Source of the DNA: Osedax fenrisi
Taxonomy: Eukaryota > Annelida > Polychaeta > Sabellida > Siboglinidae
Reading direction: 5' to 3'
DNA: 64,000 nt
Assembly (NCBI GenBank): GCA_964019155.1
Contig: OZ025240.1
Span: 86,936,995-87,000,994, forward strand
This document shows, piece after piece, positions 1 to 12,439 of this stretch (positions within the stretch are counted from its first letter, which is position 1; each line of letters starts with the position of its first letter). The position numbers and the translations under genes are program-made. Below the pieces are notes generated by a model that saw only the letters and a program-made list of their open reading frames with translations, made no database searches and had not been told where the DNA came from.

Positions 1-302
1 ATCAGGAATAGCTACAATTAATAGGCAAATAATCAAAAACCTAGCAACGCAGGGTAGTGTACGGTTTGTGTTTGGGTTTAGGTTTGGGTTTTAGACATTT
101 TTTTAAAACATATTTTTTAATATTTGAAATATTTGTTGTATTTTTTAACATATTATTTGAAAATGTTTTCTACTTTGTTTTGTATGTCAGCTAACATTTA
201 TTTTATTATATATATCAATTAAGAATCAGGAATAGCTATAATTAATATATAATATATAGGAAAATAATCAAAACCGAGCAACGCCGGGTCGGGTACGGCT
301 AG
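1..302 (+). mobile_element. Two Helitron-like 3' ends
   Basis: Two related segments (about 1-70 and 228-302) share a run beginning TCAGGAATAGCTA, a middle AATAATCAAAA, and a GC-rich end containing GAGCAACGCCGGG and GGGTACGGCTAG before a T. The CTAG|T terminus after a GC-rich tail is the layout of a Helitron 3' end. Related pieces, some inverted, recur at 26.5-27.1 and 30.84-30.96 kb. The stretch between the two copies (about 70-210) is shared, inverted, with 27.16-27.24 kb. No rolling-circle transposase is present, so these are non-autonomous fragments. Confidence 0.5.
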
Positions 303-406
303 TATATATATATAATTAAATAGACTTTCTTTTATATAATAGATACACTTATAGTTATGGAATTACGATTATACGAAAAAAGTGAAGATGAATTTTATGA
401 GTCGAC

Positions 407-434
407 TAAGATTTTAGTTATAACTAAAATCTTA
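407..434. repeat. Perfect 28-bp palindrome
   Basis: TAAGATTTTAGTTA is followed directly by its exact reverse complement with no spacer. It is not part of a TA array. Function unknown. Confidence 0.9.
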
Positions 435-945
435 TAGGAGAATGAAAATATTGAGAGCTATCGAAATAAATACTAGTATATTTAAAATTATCAGAATATA
501 GGATATCATGATTTTTATAACATGATATAATTATATACATTAAGATGGGACTGTCAACGGGGATTCTGGTTATATAAGATGAATTTATATGCATATCATG
601 GCCAATTATTTATATATTTAATTAAGTTAGACATACATATTAGAGACAAATTTAAAATCCAAAATGTATAACCTATTTACATATAAAATATACATATAAA
701 TCATATAAAATGCTGCTAATCAACAAAACATTTTATTCAATAATATTATTTTCTATAATGGAAATATTTCTATTTTGTATTATATCTAATGGTATACATG
801 CAGGTGTTTCTCACTAATAGTCTGTGATATATAAAAATCGTCCACAAGTTATATACACAATACAAATATTAACTATCAATTTAATTGTGTAATTTATTTT
901 ATTATAATTCTACTATAGTACAATTATCTCTATAGATATGCTTCC

Positions 946-948
<3 letters not shown>

Positions 949-1006
<58 letters not shown>

Positions 1007-1362
1007 TTATCATTTTGTAATATAATATATATTATATATGTATATGTATATGTATATGTATATACATATGTATTTACTGATAAATTAATATAGTATTTTA
1101 TTATTTGTAAATATTTTATCATTTGTATTTCATTTAAAATAATGCGGTTAAAAATATGTTTTATTATCACATATTTACATGAACTTATATGTATTAGATG
1201 TATTGTCACATGTTACGACTATGTATAATATGATAACAATAATTATATTATAATTTTTTAATTATATAGAAGATATATACAATTAATAATAAAAATATAT
1301 CAAAATAAGTTTATTAATAATAAAACTAATATACATATTAAAAATAATAATATTGGCAATAT

Positions 1363-1401
<39 letters not shown>

Positions 1402-1496
1402 GTTAATATAATATGTATATATGGGTTTAGTTGTTATATAGGCATATTTAAATTAAAATGAATATATTCTTATTTAATACAAATATATTGTCAATA

Positions 1497-1551
<55 letters not shown>

Positions 1552-1973
1552 ATTATGGTTAAATACTTATTTATTTTAAACTAAACTTTAAAATGAGTTT
1601 CATGGATAAATCTAGATCAATATAATATAAAACGTTTAATATATATATATATGTATATTCTTGAATTAATTTATATTCCTAAATCTGTTATTATATATAT
1701 ATATATATATTTATTATTTGTATTACATATGTTATTCTATCATATTTATTATTCCATATCAATAAATATACGTATACATATTTATATATACATGCACTGT
1801 CAGGAAATAACGTAAAACAAGAAAATAAAGACAAAGACATCGACCCCGTCAATAGTAAGCTCACTCGGTCGTCTATTTATTAATAAGTAGCGACCATAAC
1901 TGAAGTATTTGTTAAAACAATAAACAATTAACTTTATATTTTCAATTTGTTATATTATAAATTTAAGTTAGAT

Positions 1974-2026
<53 letters not shown>
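949..2026. repeat. Cluster of (TA)n microsatellites
   Basis: TA arrays lie at about 949-996, 1365-1399, 1498-1548 and 1977-2024, separated by AT-rich non-coding sequence. Similar arrays recur through the window, for example near 4326, 5004, 6475, 7494, 8460, 13689, 18170, 20098, 23604, 25588, 26512, 28603, 29204, 46141, 52167 and 58649. I see no gene in this stretch. Confidence 0.9.
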
Positions 2027-2036
<10 letters not shown>

Positions 2037-2789
2037 TTATAAACTTGAAAATATTAAATATAATTTGTAATTACCATTAAATTATATAAATAAATTAAAT
2101 GTGTAACCAACAACTGATCGCTCAACTAGAGTTCTATATTTCAAACTTATTGATAATATTCTTAAATCTTTAAATTCAATATAACTAATAAGTTATATAA
2201 TTACTCTTTAACTAAACAAAAAATAACTTATTTATGAACCTCACTTTGCATTCAGCTTTATTACCTTCTAAGATGTAATAGGATCTATTAGATTCTATCT
2301 ATTGGAGGAAATATATATTTATAAACATAAAAACAAGTGTACATTATCCACGTTCCTATTCTAGTTTATTGCAATATTTGGATTTAATTATTAGGTATAC
2401 TTATTGAATTACTATTCTTAAATCTATTTAGTAATTTACCTTATTGAATTATTAAGTTATTAAATTTAGAAATACCTCTTTTAGCCGAAATATATATGAA
2501 TTGATATGAATTAAAAATCGTATAGGTAATTCTAATTGTATTCATATTCGTAAACCAATATTTATCTTCTATATACATATCATTTTTTTTCATAAGTAAT
2601 TACATCAGTCGTTCTATTTATTTACCATATCTTAATATATATTAATAACTATATTATTATTATTATGATTTTATGTTTACACCTTTTAATTATAAATTAT
2701 ATTAACTATATATTATATTATAATAGACTATCTAAATTATAGTACACTATGTATTGCCTATAGGTATACAGTCTTCATCGAGTAAGTAG

Positions 2790-3130
2790 GTTATAAGTTT
2801 AGCCTCACTTTAAAGCTTATCGTATGCGTGCTTTTGCAAATATCACGAAGTAGCCTATTCCATTCAGTTGGGCTGACATGATCCTCAAGGTTATCGATTA
2901 GTCACAATGATTATAGTTTATTATGGGTCGTTTCTAATATATATATTACACGTCTTAGTCTTCTTTTGTGTACATATGATAGTATCAATTCAGCCAAGTA
3001 TGAAGGTTTACGATAACGGTAAACCATGTGTATTGGTACTAACAGCTCGTATACGTGAAGTATAAGTATAGGTACGATACCTAACTGTAAACCAGTTTAG
3101 TATACTATTGTTGTTGAGCCATCGATATAG
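2790..3130 (-). pseudogene. L2/CR1-type reverse transcriptase, C-terminal remnant
   Basis: On the minus strand one frame reads a short run containing VYRYRKPSYLAELI, and another reads a run ending in EWNRLLRDI. These match the RxxxPxYLAEL and xxWNxLPxDIR motifs near the C-terminus of L2/CR1 LINE reverse transcriptases. Stops and frameshifts separate the pieces, and no catalytic palm is present, so this is a 5'-truncated, dead copy. The family is distinct in sequence from the better preserved copy at 32.5-38.6 kb. Confidence 0.6.
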
Positions 3131-3740
3131 CGAGTTGTATTCATTTTATTACTCTTTTTTTTGTTTACAATATAACTAACAATTCAACCTATTTAGCTCT
3201 AAGATTAATTAGTAGAATATTAGAATAGTCTAATGTAGATAATCTAATACTAGTTACTATTTATTTATATGTTTTTAAAGTGATGAATTAGTAAATGATG
3301 ACCTAACGATTAATGACATGTTTACAATTTTAATTTCTAAGTTTTATTAAGATAAATGATAAACTATAAAAATAATTATACTATATAGTTATATAATTAT
3401 AATTATATATTGTAGTTACAAATAATGTAAACATTGTGACATTTTTCTTAGAGATAGAGAATTATAGTAAGATCCTATAAAATATAAACTATAGTTTTGT
3501 ACACTATAGTGTTAAACTATATTACATTTATTTTAATGTTGATTTTAAAAGTTAGATTTTATTCAACTAATATATATGTTTATCATTTATATTATAAATA
3601 TCCTATTTCTTTGTTATATATTAATAAAGAAGAAGAAGAAATGTTATTTAGACATCGTTTAAACAATTAAGTTAACAATAATGTATAATGAAATAATAAG
3701 AAAGTTATAGTGTAAATAAATATGTTTTTAAATTATTTTT
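3131..3740. other. AT-rich, no gene seen
   Basis: No exon-like or transposon-like signal was recognised apart from a small GAAGAAGAAGAA run near 3629. Confidence 0.5.
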
Positions 3741-4023
3741 GAACTTTTCTGAGTTTCTTTCAGCACGGAGTGTTGTAGGTAGTGCGATCCAGGCTATCGG
3801 TTCTTATGATGAGAAGGCGCGTAAATGGCAGCAGTGGAATGTATTGTCGATCTAGGTCTTGTATGATTAACATGACACGGCCTGATACTTCTTGTCTGGT
3901 AGATTCTCTCTATCGTCATCTATTGTCATTTTATAATTTTCTTATATTTTTTTATTTTTAAGTTTGTACACTCTATCTGATTATAATACATTTATATATA
4001 ATAATAATAATAATAATAATAAA
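3741..4023 (+). mobile_element. Unclassified retroelement 3' end with (AAT)n tail
   Basis: A GC-richer island at about 3765-3925 is followed by an AT-rich tract and ends in (ATA)n at about 4000-4021. A GC-richer body ending in a short simple repeat is the usual shape of a 5'-truncated LINE or SINE. No recognisable protein motif was found in either strand, so the family is not assigned. Confidence 0.35.
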
Positions 4024-4324
4024 ATCAGATTTGGCAATTACCTGGGTGAAGGAAGAAGCAGAGCTTATCAAGTCTTTCACACTTTTATGATTACGAGGAG
4101 AAAAAATTATATAGGAATATAATTAAAATCAAGAAATAGTAGAACAAAAAATAGAGTGAAAAATTAAATTATTAAAATATATCATCAACTCATAAAGCAT
4201 AAACCACCATAACATATCAACTTTCCGAATGTGGGTTCATCAAGTCCAAAACCTTAGGGAATATACTTTCGCCAATAGTATATACACTGGTAACATTTGG
4301 AGCTAGCAAATGCATCCATACTTA

Positions 4325-4363
<39 letters not shown>

Positions 4364-4371
<8 letters not shown>

Positions 4372-4468
4372 GTAATTATTTTAATTGGTAATTTATTAAT
4401 ATACACATTTTTTAATTTCGAAATTAATAAAATGTGTATATTAATAAATTACCAATTAAAATAATTAC

Positions 4469-4476
<8 letters not shown>
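4364..4476. repeat. 48-bp-arm palindrome flanked by TA arrays
   Basis: Positions 4364-4411 and 4429-4476 are exact reverse complements. The 17-nt centre is itself palindromic around TTCGAA with one unpaired T. (TA)n arrays on both sides (4326-4366 and 4474-4500) extend the potential hairpin to about 170 bp. Confidence 0.9.
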
Positions 4477-4504
<28 letters not shown>

Positions 4505-5003
4505 GAGATCTCACTATAAATATAGTATCATTTAATGCTGTAAAATTTCAAATCTCAAATATCAAATCTCAAATCTTTTTTTTTCGGTTCGGTTCAAATC
4601 TTAAATTTTCGGGTATTTGTAACGATTTGATGGTCTCAAATCTTTATTTTAAATTTAGTTTCTGTTCGGGTATCATGTCGGGTAATTGTTCGGGTAACGA
4701 TCGATTAACATAATTATGTAATAAGTTTCTTACAACTATTTTAAAATATCCATTAAAATGTATAGATACTATTAATTCGATCATCAGTTATGCCACCTAT
4801 ATGATAATATATTTAATATAGAATAATGTTATCAAGGACACCGTGTCCTTTATTTATTATCCATTAATAACAATATTTAAAAATTATTACGTATATTCTT
4901 CATATCGTACCTACTATGTACTAATATATAAAAATGTTAATTCATAAACCGTTTAAAACTATATTTGTCTACAAGTACATATTGAATAAATATTTGACAC
5001 TAT

Positions 5004-5046
<43 letters not shown>

Positions 5047-5398
5047 ATATATAGTCTAAATATAATATTTATATTTAGCCTTCTATATATATATAAGCTG
5101 TGGTGTATATAGTATATAGGATTCCTCTTCAACTTTACTAAATAGGTTTTAAATTACTATATAGGTTTATATAGATATATATGATTATTAGAATAGTAAC
5201 GTATTCAATAATTCAAGTAATTAATAATTATGTAATGTTAATTATTCAATTATAATTTATTAATTAATAATTATTTATCAATTATTATTATTAATTAATA
5301 ATAATTAATTATATATTATTTTAATAATTATTAATTATTTTATTATAATTAATAATTATTTATAAATTAATTATTATTATTATTAATTAATAATAATT

Positions 5399-5680
5399 AT
5401 TTATTAAATATTATAATTATTTATTAATTATTATAATTATTTATTAATTATTATAATTATTTATTAATTATTATAATTATTTATTAATTAATATAATTAT
5501 TTATTAATTATTATAATTATTTATTAATTAATATAATTATTTATTAATTATTATAATTATTTATTAATTATTATAATTATTTATTAATTATTATAATTAT
5601 TTATTAATTATTATAATTATTTATTAATTATTATAATTATTTATTAATTATTATAATTATTTATTAATTATTATAATTAA
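5399..5680. repeat. 20-bp AT minisatellite
   Basis: About 14 tandem copies of a 20-bp unit, TTATTAATTATTATAATTAT, with a few copies carrying one change. It lies inside the hAT-type element, within a wider A/T-only tract from about 5215 to 5755. Confidence 0.95.
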
Positions 5681-5794
5681 TAATTAATTTAATTAATGAT
5701 AATTATTTATTAATTAATGTATTATTATTAATAATAATTAATTAATTAATATCTAATTTTTTTCTTCGTTATGGTATTTTAAAATATTATTAAA

Positions 5795-5918
5795 AGATTT
5801 GAAGTTCTCGAGAACATACCTAAATATGAGAGATTTGAAGTTCTCGATAACTTGATATTTTTTTAAAGATTTGAAGTTCTCGAGAACAAAATTTTAAGAT
5901 TTGAAGTTCTCGAGAACA
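5795..5918. repeat. Four subterminal 21-bp repeats with palindromic core
   Basis: AGATTTGAAGTTCTCGAGAAC occurs four times (starts about 5795, 5831, 5867 and 5897; the second copy has CGATAAC). The core GTTCTCGAGAAC is a 12-bp palindrome. Repeats just inside one terminus are typical transposase-binding sites of hAT elements, so I infer that role. Confidence 0.75.
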
Positions 5919-5954
5919 ACACAGTATTTGAAATTTTACAGCACTAGTATCATT

Positions 5955-6464
5955 ACTGATACTTTTTAGTTAGTCGAAATATTTTATATAATTAATGTAT
6001 TCTACAAATATATAATAAACTTATTCATTATGACAATGATAATTTGAACATTTGTTATATGTATATTTTTTCTAAAATTATAAAATAAATGAGATATATC
6101 TCATAAATTCAAATCTGCGAACGACGTGCGGTCGGCTTCACACCATCTATATTAAATTATATAATTTAAATAATATAAATTAATAAATGGTAAAAATTAG
6201 AATAATCGGGTAGGTTAAAATATATGTTAATAACTGAAGAAGGTTCAATATTTTAAGCATATACCGCAGTGTTTAATATAATAAATTTGCATTTAATATT
6301 GTTGTCCGTGGTATATTGAATGTATATTATTATTAAATTAGTATCGTATAACTATTATTTTATTATTATTTTCTTCCGGCACGAGCGAAGGGGTCTATAG
6401 ACGTCATGTATACATGACCCTATTTTTGTGCTAATAAACTTTATATCATCATCATTATAGACTA

Positions 6465-6515
<51 letters not shown>

Positions 6516-7490
6516 CTATATAATATATCCATATATACTCAATTATATTTTATTTAGTATCTATCTAACATTAACAATGGAATTTATCTAGAATTATTAC
6601 AAAAGGCATATTTTACAATACACTATCAAAAATAAAATTTTTTAAAATAATTATTATATGTCAAATATATCATCCAATCTGAAATAAATTCATTTAGAAT
6701 GTTTTATATTTTATATTACATAATTATATTACTAATTAAAAAATAAAATATGTTTAATCTTATATTTTTTAAAATGTACCTTTATTACACATTATTATGA
6801 AATTATTTTTATTTATGAAACTTTCAATATGTTTATTAATATATTTATTTATTTATTATATAATTATGTATCCAACAATATTTCATTAAATTAAGTAGAA
6901 CATATAATGTACATATTAAATAATTGTAGTAACAAATCTCTCTAAAAAACGTAAACCGTTCATAGTAAATTGTATTTAATACTAATTTAATATTCGTAAA
7001 CTACTTAAAATATATATAATACATTCTAATTTACATTTTTTAAATATATCATATATATTTATATTTATTTATATATAAAGTTAAATTTATAACGAATTAT
7101 TAAAAATTAAATTTAACACGCATTGTTGTACATCACTAGAAATAGATCGATTAAAATAAATCGATTTAAACCTATCGATTGATAATTAAATATTCCACTA
7201 ATATAAGGGCATCTCTGATTTATTAATGACATAATAAATTGCATAATCGAATAATTATATCGTAACCGTTATCTAGAACAATGGTGCTATTAACACCACT
7301 ATCATTTATATTCGTAAACATAAATTGTACGAAGAGAAGAAATCAAGTTACTTTTATTTAATAATTATATTTATCGATTTTATTATAAATTTAATCGAAT
7401 GTAAAGTTTTAATAGATGCCTAATAATACTAACAATCAATATATACGATCTGCAAAGTAATGATAATAATACAAATAAGCTATATATATA

Positions 7491-7540
<50 letters not shown>

Positions 7541-7575
7541 ATATCGTATAATATAGCATCACATATAGGCTATAC
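5955..7575. other. AT-rich, no gene; LINE 3' remnant at 6375-6455
   Basis: A GC-richer patch near 6375-6420 leads into a TAATAAA and an (ATC)n tail around 6440-6455, which resembles the 3' end of a LINE. The rest is AT-rich with TA arrays at about 6475 and 7494. I see no gene. Confidence 0.4.
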
Positions 7576-7579
7576 AAAT

Positions 7580-7690
7580 TAAATACACGATGGGGTCTGA
7601 TTAGTTAAATAAGCAAAGTTTGAAGGGAGTGTAGTCCATAACGTGGGCCAAACTATCTTAAATCTCGCAAGTGTATTTATTAAAGACGTC
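7580..7690 (-). pseudogene. Possible L2/CR1 C-terminal scrap
   Basis: The minus strand reads FKIVWPTLWTTLPSN, resembling the motif xxGPxxWNSLPxxI near the end of L2/CR1 reverse transcriptases. It is short and unsupported by neighbouring motifs. Confidence 0.25.
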
Positions 7691-8250
7691 ATTTTGTATT
7701 GTACATTAATGAAGGAAATTTACGATGGAATGAGATAGCAATAGTATAGTGGGCGAGGAAATAAGTGGACAGGTAATTATTCACCTACTGTATGGAATAT
7801 AATGAATATAATCACTGCTAGCTGTATATAACATTAATCTATAGTGCATAGAAAAGTTTAGTGAATATGATGTAATATGATGTAATATCGTATAGTGATA
7901 CTGTGTTCGATATGAAAAGAGGACTCAAGTATATGATTGATTGGTAGTAGGTTTTATTTATTTATTACCTATTTATTAACTATTATTCACGGATTTTTAT
8001 AAAATAACAAGTAGTTAATAATCTATATAATAAACCTAATGATTAGTATTCAAACCAAATACTATCAGATCATAATCGATACTTTAGTTATACACATGGG
8101 TAGTGTGGCCACTTTTAGATAATGTTGTATAACTTTTTAAATATAATTCGAATTAATTCGATACATTTTTCAATATGGATACATCTTATGATATAGAAGA
8201 GTAATACCGCATCATTTTTTCATTTTAGCGTATCTAATTGAAATTATTAA

Positions 8251-8325
8251 GGTGGTCAGACATTACCCACCGTGGATGTTTAGCGGATAATGATGCTAGG
8301 CATTAATCCGCTAGATTTTGTTATA
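8251..8325. repeat. Two adjacent short hairpins
   Basis: GGTGG...CCACC is followed by TAGCGGAT...ATCCGCTA (8-bp arms plus inner ATG/CAT). Both are in a GC-richer patch. Possibly a small inverted-repeat element; no flanking duplication was recognised. Confidence 0.5.
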
Positions 8326-8457
8326 CCGAGTTTTGTTCAATGATATCACATCAAGTATTATCTTATTCCATCAATAAATGACTGTATGTTATAACCATAT
8401 GGCAATAAAATACTTAGATAACATATAATAGTCAATTAAACTAATTTATATTATCTG

Positions 8458-8517
<60 letters not shown>

Positions 8518-8524
8518 ATATTAA

Positions 8525-9224
8525 GGGCCGGGAAACCTTGGCATTTTTTGTTGTTGTTAAAAATGTGAGTAATATTTGTTCAAATATTCAATCATGATAC
8601 GTTTTATTTTCATTATGTATTATATTAATATGTATCTATAGAGCTACATCCAGTTTTAATGCATGTAGTTGCGAAGTACCATACAATTATATATAATAAT
8701 AACATAAATAAATATCATAACTTTATTGTTATTTATTCAAAATAATATTGATAACAACTTTTGAAGGCTATATCTCACAACTATTTTATTTGATTTTTTG
8801 TTTTCAAACTACTACTACTTTTGTCCAATTACTTCAATTATTATAAACATTTCTGAGTATATATATATATATATATATATATATGATATTACTAATAATA
8901 AGCTATATTATTAGAATGTCATAATTATAATTATGTATACTTATAAAGTATATATACTTTAAAATATACTAATTATAAATATTATAAAAAAGTTGATGAA
9001 AAAAACAACAACAAATACACAAATAAAATATTGGTGGTAACCGATAACTTGTTGGATGGTTATATGTTTAGATATAGGATAGATTTTTTATATATATTTG
9101 ATATTTAGTTAACTATAGGTAAACAAATAGGTGATTATATTCATGTGTGTAAAAGTAGTAGTCTTTTTAGTAACCCTCATGTTCACTATATTTTACATGT
9201 AAACTAAGCAAGGTTACCCGGCCC
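8525..9224. mobile_element. 0.7-kb MITE with TTAA target site
   Basis: The element starts GGGCCGGGAAACCTTG and ends in the inverted sequence CAAGGTTACCCGGCCC, one mismatch in 16. TTAA lies immediately outside both ends (8521-8524 and 9225-9228). Inside, TTGTTGTTGTT near the left end is mirrored by AACAACAACAA near 9003-9013. TTAA duplication fits the piggyBac or Kolobok superfamilies; the terminus alone does not decide. There is no transposase gene. Confidence 0.8.
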
Positions 9225-9747
9225 TTAAATATATTACACTAATATATATTAAAATTATATCATATAGAAAAATAAATACTTATTTATATAATTACATAAT
9301 ATAAGGTACACAAAAGTTAAAATGTAATATACAAATATGACACCTAACAAGTATAAATGGAATATATAGATACGATTATAAAACACAGTTAAATAATTAC
9401 AAAATAAAATTATGTTTAATAAATATTAAGAAAATTCATATCGAAAGTAAAATTTATTATATAATTTATTAACAGGAAATTGATTTAATTTTTTTTAAAT
9501 TTAGTTTAATATATTTCATGATAAATATAAATATTCCCCAATATAACATCCCCATTTTACGATTATATTATTCATTAGGTTTTGCATTATTGTATTTCAT
9601 AGTTTTTCAAAAAATCGTTGGTCAAATTTTGAGTTATCTTCAGGAGCCATTTTCTCTGGAAATAAAATATGTCCTATCACTATCCAGAGATAATTTCTAG
9701 ATAATTCTCAGTGAATATGGTTGGTATAGACAAAAATAAATGTACTA

Positions 9748-9823
9748 TCCCAGCAAAAAAAAATAGCCTAGGATATATATATTAATCATAGGCTATTTTT
9801 CTATAGGATCGGTTGTTCTGGGA
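9748..9823. repeat. Hairpin with TCCCAG/CTGGGA ends
   Basis: Outer arms TCCCAG and CTGGGA enclose a perfect 12-bp stem (9759-9770 with 9789-9800). It looks like a very small inverted-repeat element or a structured RNA. No further context. Confidence 0.6.
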
Positions 9824-10065
9824 ATGTGTAGCTCTATTTTTTTCGGGTACCCAGTAAATGTTGTTGTTTTTTGTCTGTATTTTAACTCGTTAAAAAGCCT
9901 AACGTTTTACAAATGTTGTTACATTTTACACGGTAGAAATTTAAAACATAATTATAAGTTAATATATGATATAGAAAATAATCTACCATTAGATGTAACA
10001 ATTTATTTACATTTATTTTACAACAATAATAATTGTATTATATAAATATTAAATAATTTCTAAAG

Positions 10066-10870
10066 TGAATAATGTCCATGTTTTAGACAGACTAAATATC
10101 CATGTATTAAACCGACATAAATCACTATATATATATATAGATATTATATAGTTTTATTTAATATAGGTTGTAGAATAGTATTAATTATATTCTTTATTAT
10201 AGGGTATTTAAATTAATAAAATTAAAAAAATTTAAAAAAAATGTATGTATTTGTCATGTAAATATCAGACTAAATACCGGTGTTTAACACATAATAAATA
10301 TCCGTGTATTACTCTGAAAAAATGTCCGTGTATTACACAGCAATATGGCTACAATAGAACCAGTGTATTATACAGATATGTTGTCACTATAATATGCATT
10401 TAAAAATACATTATTTTTTTTAATATGGACAAACTATACTATTTAACCTTTTTTTTATTTTGATATATTGATTTAATTTAGTACTAGTGTAAATTGATTA
10501 CTAATTATTATTTTAATTTATATTTATATTTATTAAGTTAATATTATGTATTTAATAAATAGAGTTACTAATTTAAAATCATAAATTGTTTTTAGTTTTT
10601 AAAAATCATCATAATTTCATTTATGTGTCTACTTAAACAACAATTATATTGATAATTAAGATAACAAATTTTTAAATGATCTTATACTGACTACTCATTA
10701 TTAAACATTGACAAATTGTATTTAATATTTAAAATATTATTATCTCAAATTTATGTTTTAAATATAACCGATATATAACTATATAATAGATATAGAATTA
10801 TAAGAATATCGATAATATAAAACTGTATTCAGAACATGTCTTATTGTAACAAAATGTCCGTGTAGTATAG
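10066..10870. repeat. Dispersed ATGTCCGTGTATTA motif repeats
   Basis: Related motifs, ATGTCCATGTTTTAGACAGA to ATGTCCGTGTATTACACAG, occur near 10072, 10097, 10275, 10301, 10322 and 10854, mostly in the same orientation. The block may be an old element with short internal repeats. No coding sequence is apparent. Confidence 0.5.
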
Positions 10871-10880
10871 TTACAAAATG

Positions 10881-11800
10881 ATATAATAATTATTTTAAAA
10901 TAATGACTATAATTATAACAACAATTTTCAAATTAAAATAATTATAGGTCAATTTAAATACACATGCAATGTGTATTATAAGTTATAATTTATAAAGTAT
11001 TATATCGTAACAATTAATTGTTTAAATAAAATCTATTGATTTATTAAAAACAAATCATTATAGATTTAAGTGGTAATTGGCATAATTTCTATTAGCATAA
11101 TGTATACATATTGATACCATGCATTACATAATTAAAAAATCGTCAATACATTAATTTTTTTAAATAAATTCATGTTAGCATATAAAACCTTACTTAAACT
11201 AAAAGCATGTGATATAGCTAAGTGAGTCTAGTCAATATATACTAGATAGTAAATATTATATTTAGTAGATATGATTATATGCATATGTATTCTGACACGT
11301 GGATGCCAGTATATGATAGACCCACATAGACAATATAATTTTACATTAATTTCTTAAAGATGTGTTTACAGTGAACATATTTTGTAATTAGAAGGAGTTT
11401 TAATCGCATATACGTACACAACTATAGTATTAACAAGACAAATGTTAACGAAATTATCTCCTAAAATAATGTCATTCAATAAATAGGGATTGCATAATTA
11501 TTGCAGGTTATTATTTTATAAAACTGTTAGTCTTATATGGCCTGTATGGGATGTTAGTGGGTAATGGCAGATCGAATGTAATACTTATTAAAATATAAAT
11601 AACTTTTAAAGTTTTAAAGATTTTATGTTATGCTTTACAATTTTTAGATAATATTTATAAGTTACAATTTAACACATTTTATATTTTTGTGATAAAGTAT
11701 ACATTTTTGTAGTTGGTTTAAATAATAACATTACTTTCATATCTTCTAAAAGCAGGCTACTTCTAAATAATAATATTGGAACAAAATTTAATATAACAGT
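10881..11800. other. AT-rich, no gene seen
   Basis: No host exon was recognised. Sequence around 11530-11580 may be the decayed upstream part of the reverse transcriptase remnant that follows. Confidence 0.4.
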
Positions 11801-12430
11801 AGGTGTGAAGTTAGGGTGCTTATTAGCATATCGACTGTTCTGTTCAATATATTTATGGACAAAATAATGCTGACTCTTTAACAAACCAACCATCTAGTAT
11901 ATCTATAGGTGGCAGAAAATTCAATAACCTGAGATTTGCAGATGATATTGGGCAACTCAAAAAATTAAATTCGTATAAGATTAGTTACGGCAGTTTCAGT
12001 ACTAGTAAAACTGGAAAAGATCTTGTGAAATTTAGATTATATAACTCATTAGTTCTTTCAACATTACTTTATGGTTATGAACCATGGAATCTTCTAGAAG
12101 AATCAAATAATAAGAACCGAGACTTAAAACCTCACAGGCGTCTCCTGAATAAGCTATAAATAAATAAAGACGAATATATTGATCAATAATTTAATAAATG
12201 AGAAATCAGGCTCATATGTACCTCTTCTTGATATAATTATGCGAATAAAAATGACCAAATTCGGACATATAACTCTACACGCTTCCATGTCCAAAACAAT
12301 TCTTGAAGGCTATATCGAAGGTAATAGAAAAAGAGGAAGACGAAAGAAAAATTGGTTAAATGATATTTTTGAATACTTTAATCTCCCTCTTCAGAAAACT
12401 TTTAGTTGTTGCAAAAGATCGATCTAAATT
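11800..12430 (+). pseudogene. Decayed LINE reverse transcriptase
   Basis: Frame pieces match a LINE of the common APE-endonuclease type. Around 11850-11875 a run ends in VLFNIFMD, equivalent to the SPxLFNIFMD palm entry. Near 11930 comes LRFADDI, the catalytic FADD motif. The last piece (12179-12427) contains KTILEGYIEGNRKRGRRKKN, like the basic C-terminal segment of these proteins (KTILEGxVEGxRxRGRxRK). Frameshifts, a stop after FMDKIMLTL and missing segments show it is dead. 5'-truncated. Confidence 0.75.
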
Positions 12431-12439
12431 GAGAAAGTT

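Larger units (their letters stand above)
4533..5946. mobile_element. Non-autonomous hAT-type DNA transposon
   Basis: The ends are inverted repeats: TAATGCTGTAAAATTTCAAAT on the left and TAGTGCTGTAAAATTTCAAAT on the right, one mismatch in 21. The element is bounded by a perfect 8-bp direct repeat GTATCATT at 4525-4532 and 5947-5954. An 8-bp target duplication with a TAGTGCTG-like terminus points to the hAT superfamily. Subterminal CAAATCT motifs occur at both ends, as is common in hAT elements. No transposase is present. The interior has been swollen by TA arrays and a 20-bp satellite. Confidence 0.8.

Noticed and set aside
66..95. Telomere-like GGGTTTAGGTTTGGGTTTTAG run
   Set aside because: Only about three irregular units, and the same stretch occurs inverted at 27.2 kb as part of a dispersed repeat, so it is not a telomere.
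1804..1854. 51-nt micro-exon candidate (NNVKQENKDKDIDPVN)
   Set aside because: It has AG and GTAAGC borders but no partner exon and no family match; too short to support.
4040..4320. Minus-strand exon candidates (SVYTIGESIFPKVLDLMN and RNHKSVKDLISSASSF)
   Set aside because: Plausible wording but weak acceptors and no connection between them or to any other exon.
7383..7577. Minus-strand open frame rich in YIYIYI
   Set aside because: Translation of a TA array. The same applies to frames at 997, 26251, 27795, 28451, 28531, 29093, 29128 and 62543.
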